The notes beneath the pieces were generated by a model. That model had not been told where the DNA came from, made no database searches, and saw nothing but the letters and a program-made list of their open reading frames with translations. A program made the translations under genes and the position numbers. Source: Candidatus Corynebacterium faecigallinarum (GTDB lineage: Bacteria; Actinomycetota; Actinomycetes; Mycobacteriales; Mycobacteriaceae). Taken from it: a DNA stretch of 64,000 nucleotides. The DNA lies in assembly GCA_019120175.1 (NCBI GenBank), contig DWVP01000022.1:1-64000 (forward strand), written 5' to 3'. Below, piece after piece: positions 61,055-64,000 of this stretch (within the stretch, counting starts at the first letter, position 1; every line of letters starts with the position of its first letter).

Positions 61055-61834
61055 TCAGTAGATGAAGACCTTGTCGCCGGGCTGCAGGGCGTTGAAGTAG
61101 GTGATCGCGTCCTGCTGGTTCAGACGCACACAACCAGCCGAGAGGTTGTTCAGGGTGCCCTGGTGGAAGGCGTGGCCGTTGTTGGTGAAGTACACCGCGT
61201 ACGGCATCGGGGCGTTGTTGAACTCACGGCTGACCTCGTCCTTCACCTTGTACTGGACGCTGAAGGTGCCGCGCGGGGTGTCCTGGCCGGGAGCGCCCGG
61301 GGACATCGGGACCGGGCCGTGGGAGACCGAGCCGCCACGCTGCAGCCAGGTGCGCTTGCCGTTGATGTCGACGCACACGCGGGCGTCCGCCGGGCAGGGG
61401 GTGTTACGGGTGGAGGCGGCCTGCCGTTCAGCGGCGGCGCGACGCTGCGCGGCAGCCTGGCGCTCAGCGGCGGCACGGCGCTCGGCGGCGCGGGCGTCCT
61501 CACGCTGTTGGACGGCACCCGGGGCGACGAGGTCGGTCAGGTCGCGGACGCCCTGCTCGTAGGCGTCGCGGAACTGTGCGGGCACGTTGCCGGACTGCAG
61601 CAGGGCGGCATCGTGGGCGTCCAGCGCGCCGTCACGGATGAGCTTGTCGATCTCATCCGGGGCAGGCAGCTCGATACCGGTGTTCTTGACGGTGGTGCGC
61701 AGGTCGGAAGCCTTCGCCGAGATGGCGGCGGAGGGGTCTGCGGGGGCAGCGACGGCAGGAGACGCAACGGAGGCGATTCCGGCGGTCGCGATGATGGTGG
61801 CGCCGACAGCGGCGAGTGCCTTACGAATGTTCAC
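61055..61834 (-). CDS. Secreted L,D-transpeptidase (YkuD)
   Basis: This 259-residue protein has a signal peptide with cleavage near AVAA-APAD (about residue 30). A helical region rich in Ala/Arg/Gln/Glu (residues 115-142, coiled coil) follows, then the YkuD catalytic domain with HAFHQGTLNNLSAGCVRL; His and Cys form the catalytic pair. It cross-links peptidoglycan peptides or attaches proteins in the cell wall. The short gap of 14 bp to the acetyltransferase gene on the same strand allows co-transcription. Confidence 0.93.
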   Translation of the reverse strand: MNIRKALAAVGATIIATAGIASVASPAVAAPADPSAAISAKASDLRTTVKNTGIELPAPDEIDKLIRDGALDAHDAALLQSGNVPAQFRDAYEQGVRDLTDLVAPGAVQQREDARAAERRAAAERQAAAQRRAAAERQAASTRNTPCPADARVCVDINGKRTWLQRGGSVSHGPVPMSPGAPGQDTPRGTFSVQYKVKDEVSREFNNAPMPYAVYFTNNGHAFHQGTLNNLSAGCVRLNQQDAITYFNALQPGDKVFIY

Positions 61835-62019
61835 GCGGCCTATCCTACTCCGCGTGATAGTTCATTAGCCAGACGCACATGCCCGAATCATGTAACGGGG
61901 GGCTGCAATGGTGCAGTCACGTTTTGGGGCGCTGTGGCACCGAACAATCATCGAAGTCACAGGTATTCTGGATGTGACATCCATGCAGTCCCCGGATTTC
62001 CGGGCCAGACTAGGGAGAT

Positions 62020-62748
62020 ATGAACGTGCCTACCGCGAATCACTCCACCAACTCCACCGCCCCCGTCAAGGTCCTGGTCGTCGACGACGAAGCCAATATC
62101 GCCGACCTGATCAAGGCGCGTCTGGAGTTCCAGGACTTCGAGGTGCGTACCGCCGCCGATGGGGCCTCGGCCCGCGAGATCGCCAAGACGTTCCGTCCCG
62201 ACGCCTTCATCCTCGACGTCATGATGCCAGGGATGGACGGCTTCACCCTGCTCGGCAAGCTGCGCGAGGACGGCCATGACGCGCCCGTGCTCTTCCTCAC
62301 CGCCAAGGACGGTGTCGACGACCGCATCCACGGGCTGACCATCGGTGCGGACGACTACGTCACCAAGCCTTTTGCGCTGGAGGAGGTCATCACCCGGCTG
62401 CGGGTCATCCTGCGCCGCGTCCAGCCGGCGGAGGAAGAGGACACCTCGCTGATCTCCTACGCCGACATCACCCTCAACGACGACATGCACGAGGTCACCA
62501 AGGCCGGCAAGGTCGTCGACCTGTCGCCCACCGAGTTCAAGCTGCTGCGCTACCTGCTGATCAACTCGGAGGTCGTCGTCCCGAAGTCGAAGATCCTCGA
62601 CGCGGTGTGGGAGTACGACTTCGGTGGCGACGGCAACGTCGTGGAGTCCTACGTCTCCTACCTGCGACGCAAGATCGACACCCAGGAGCCGCGGCTGATC
62701 CACACGGTGCGCGGGGTGGGCTACGTCCTGCGGCTGCCGCGTAACTGA
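62020..62748 (+). CDS. OmpR/PhoP-family response regulator
   Basis: This 242-residue protein has a receiver domain with D66 (ILDVMMPGMDGF) and K116 (DDYVTKPF) and an OmpR-type winged helix (LSPTEFKLLRYLLINSEVVV, NVVESYVSYLRRKID, HTVRGVGYVLR). Overall it looks like mycobacterial PhoP/TrcR-type regulators. Its stop overlaps the kinase start (TGATG), so the two form a two-component pair. Target genes are unknown. Confidence 0.95.
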   Translation: MNVPTANHSTNSTAPVKVLVVDDEANIADLIKARLEFQDFEVRTAADGASAREIAKTFRPDAFILDVMMPGMDGFTLLGKLREDGHDAPVLFLTAKDGVDDRIHGLTIGADDYVTKPFALEEVITRLRVILRRVQPAEEEDTSLISYADITLNDDMHEVTKAGKVVDLSPTEFKLLRYLLINSEVVVPKSKILDAVWEYDFGGDGNVVESYVSYLRRKIDTQEPRLIHTVRGVGYVLRLPRN

Positions 62749-64000
62749 TGGCGTCCCCGTCCGACGGTAGGGCCTGGAAGATCGGCCGAGAGAAAGCGAG
62801 CCGCGAGAAGACCGCCCGGGAGAAGCCATACCCGGGAGTGTTCCTGTCGCACTACCCGCTGCGGGTGTCCCTGGTGCTGGTCATCGCGGTGCTCACCGCC
62901 CTCGGGTTGACGGTGTCCGGCACCGTGATCACCGGCATGACCCAACGCTTCCTCACCGACCGGGTGGACGAGAACCTGCTCAGCGCCCGGAGCTGGGCGA
63001 TCAACGCAACGGATTCCAAGTGCGACCGGCAGGACCCGCAGCGCGGCCTCTACGAGCGCCTCACCCAGCAGCAGCCGCCGTCGGACCTGTACTGGCATGT
63101 CGTCGGGGACCCGTGTGCGGAGTTGAGCCCCAACAACATCAACCAGTCGCAGCCGGACGTTTCCGCGTTGGACGAACCGACCAGCCCGGTGACGGTGCCG
63201 GCGACGTCGGAATCGGCGTCGTCGAGCCCCTGGCGTGCCGCGGCGGTGGTCAACGACAACGGTGAGGTGACCATCTTCGCCTTGCCGATGGACGGCGAGA
63301 CCAAGATCATGAACCAGATGACCACCATGCTGGTCACGGTCAGCCTGCTGATCCTCGCGGTGCTCATCGGAGCGTCGATGTTCCTGGTGCGTCGTGCGTT
63401 GCAGCCGCTGTACCAGGTGGAGCAGACCGCCGGACGCATCGCCCGCGGTCACCTGGACCAGCGTGTCCCGAACTGGTCGCCGCGCACCGAGGTCGGTCGG
63501 CTCTCGGTGGCGCTGAACCGGATGCTCGCCCAGATCCAGGGGGCGTTCATCGCGGTGAATGAGTCGGAGAAGCAGGCGCGTGAGGCCGAGTCGTCGATGC
63601 GACGCTTCATCGGGGACGCGTCCCACGAGCTGCGCACCCCGCTGACCAGCGTGCGAGGCTATGCCGACCTGTACCGTTCCGGCGCCACCGATGACCCGGA
63701 CATGGTCATGGACCGGATCGCCGATGAGGCAGGACGCATGAGCCTGCTCGTCGAGGACCTGCTGACTCTGGTGCGTATGGACGAGGGGCGTCCGATGCGC
63801 GAGGACCCGGTGGACCTGCTGGAGCTGTCGCTGGCCGCGGCGGAGAACGCCCGCGCCGGGTTCCCGGGCCGGGTCGTGCGGGTGCACAACGACACCCGGT
63901 CGGTGCCGGTGACCATGGGTGACAGTGCCCGACTGCACCAGGTCGTGGGCAATCTGGTGACCAATGCGCTTCGCCACGCCGGTGACGACGCCACGGTGGA
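62748..64000 (+). CDS. Sensor histidine kinase, partial
   Basis: The gene starts at ATG 62748 and runs off the window after 417 codons. It has a charged N-terminal tail, a membrane helix (about residues 38-62), an extracellular loop of about 130 residues, and a second helix (194-214). A HAMP-like linker (PLYQVEQTAGRIARGHLDQRV) and the H-box FIGDASHELRTPLTS, with phospho-acceptor His at residue 293, follow. The N-box begins at LHQVVGNLVTNALRH. The ATP-binding G-boxes lie outside. It pairs with the preceding regulator; the signal is unknown. Confidence 0.93.
   Translation, partial: MASPSDGRAWKIGREKASREKTAREKPYPGVFLSHYPLRVSLVLVIAVLTALGLTVSGTVITGMTQRFLTDRVDENLLSARSWAINATDSKCDRQDPQRGLYERLTQQQPPSDLYWHVVGDPCAELSPNNINQSQPDVSALDEPTSPVTVPATSESASSSPWRAAAVVNDNGEVTIFALPMDGETKIMNQMTTMLVTVSLLILAVLIGASMFLVRRALQPLYQVEQTAGRIARGHLDQRVPNWSPRTEVGRLSVALNRMLAQIQGAFIAVNESEKQAREAESSMRRFIGDASHELRTPLTSVRGYADLYRSGATDDPDMVMDRIADEAGRMSLLVEDLLTLVRMDEGRPMREDPVDLLELSLAAAENARAGFPGRVVRVHNDTRSVPVTMGDSARLHQVVGNLVTNALRHAGDDATV

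Overview
The window is a high-GC actinobacterial chromosome segment. The ribosomal proteins, the corynebacterium-like split of the S10/spc ribosomal clusters, a nitrate/nitrite assimilation block and corynebacterial-type envelope genes point to the genus Corynebacterium, probably a high-GC species of the C. variabile / C. nuruki / C. terpenotabidum type. The genus is inferred with fair confidence; the species is a guess.

Layout. (1) 1-4.8 kb: the 3' end of tuf with a strong terminator, then a convergent six-gene minus-strand envelope-stress operon with two Asp23-type proteins, a J-domain-like protein and three membrane proteins. (2) 5.1-10.9 kb: the S10 ribosomal protein operon rpsJ-rplC-rplD-rplW-rplB-rpsS-rplV-rpsC-rplP-rpmC-rpsQ, closed by a terminator. 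(3) 10.9-27.9 kb: an accessory insert between rpsQ and rplN. It holds a decayed acyl-CoA-dehydrogenase-like gene, a lone condensation-domain-like protein, an MFS exporter, a frameshifted esterase, two YhgE/Pip membrane proteins, a Fe-siderophore ABC operon with a siderophore-interacting reductase, and four clustered small secreted proteins (one without a start codon). (4) 28.2-29.5 kb: rplN-rplX-rplE, again closed by a terminator; the rest of the spc operon is not here.

(5) 29.5-42.8 kb: nitrogen assimilation. The minus strand encodes a single-chain nitrate reductase fused to a CysJ-type flavoprotein, then nirB, nirD, a formate/nitrite channel and cyanase. Next come two siroheme-related genes: a CysG-like methyltransferase and a HemD/winged-helix protein that resembles the nitrate-assimilation regulator NnaR. 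The nitrate/nitrite MFS carrier NarK is divergent. Together they import nitrate, reduce it to nitrite and ammonium, and make the siroheme that NirB needs. (6) 43-55.7 kb: molybdenum cofactor supply for the nitrate reductase: moaA, modAB, moeA, moaD, a mobA-moeA fusion, moaC-moaB-moaE and moeB. A LysR/HPP membrane-protein pair (possible nitrite transport) is embedded here, bracketed by inverted copies of a 69-bp hairpin element. (7) 55.7-64 kb: a PNPOx-like protein, an AbiEi/DUF559-like protein next to hairpin repeats, crtB-crtI carotenoid genes, an acetyltransferase, an L,D-transpeptidase and a PhoP-type two-component system whose kinase runs off the window.

No rRNA, tRNA, CRISPR array, phage or complete insertion sequence was recognised. 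The accessory feel of the insert comes from pseudogenes, small repeats and recently duplicated secreted proteins.
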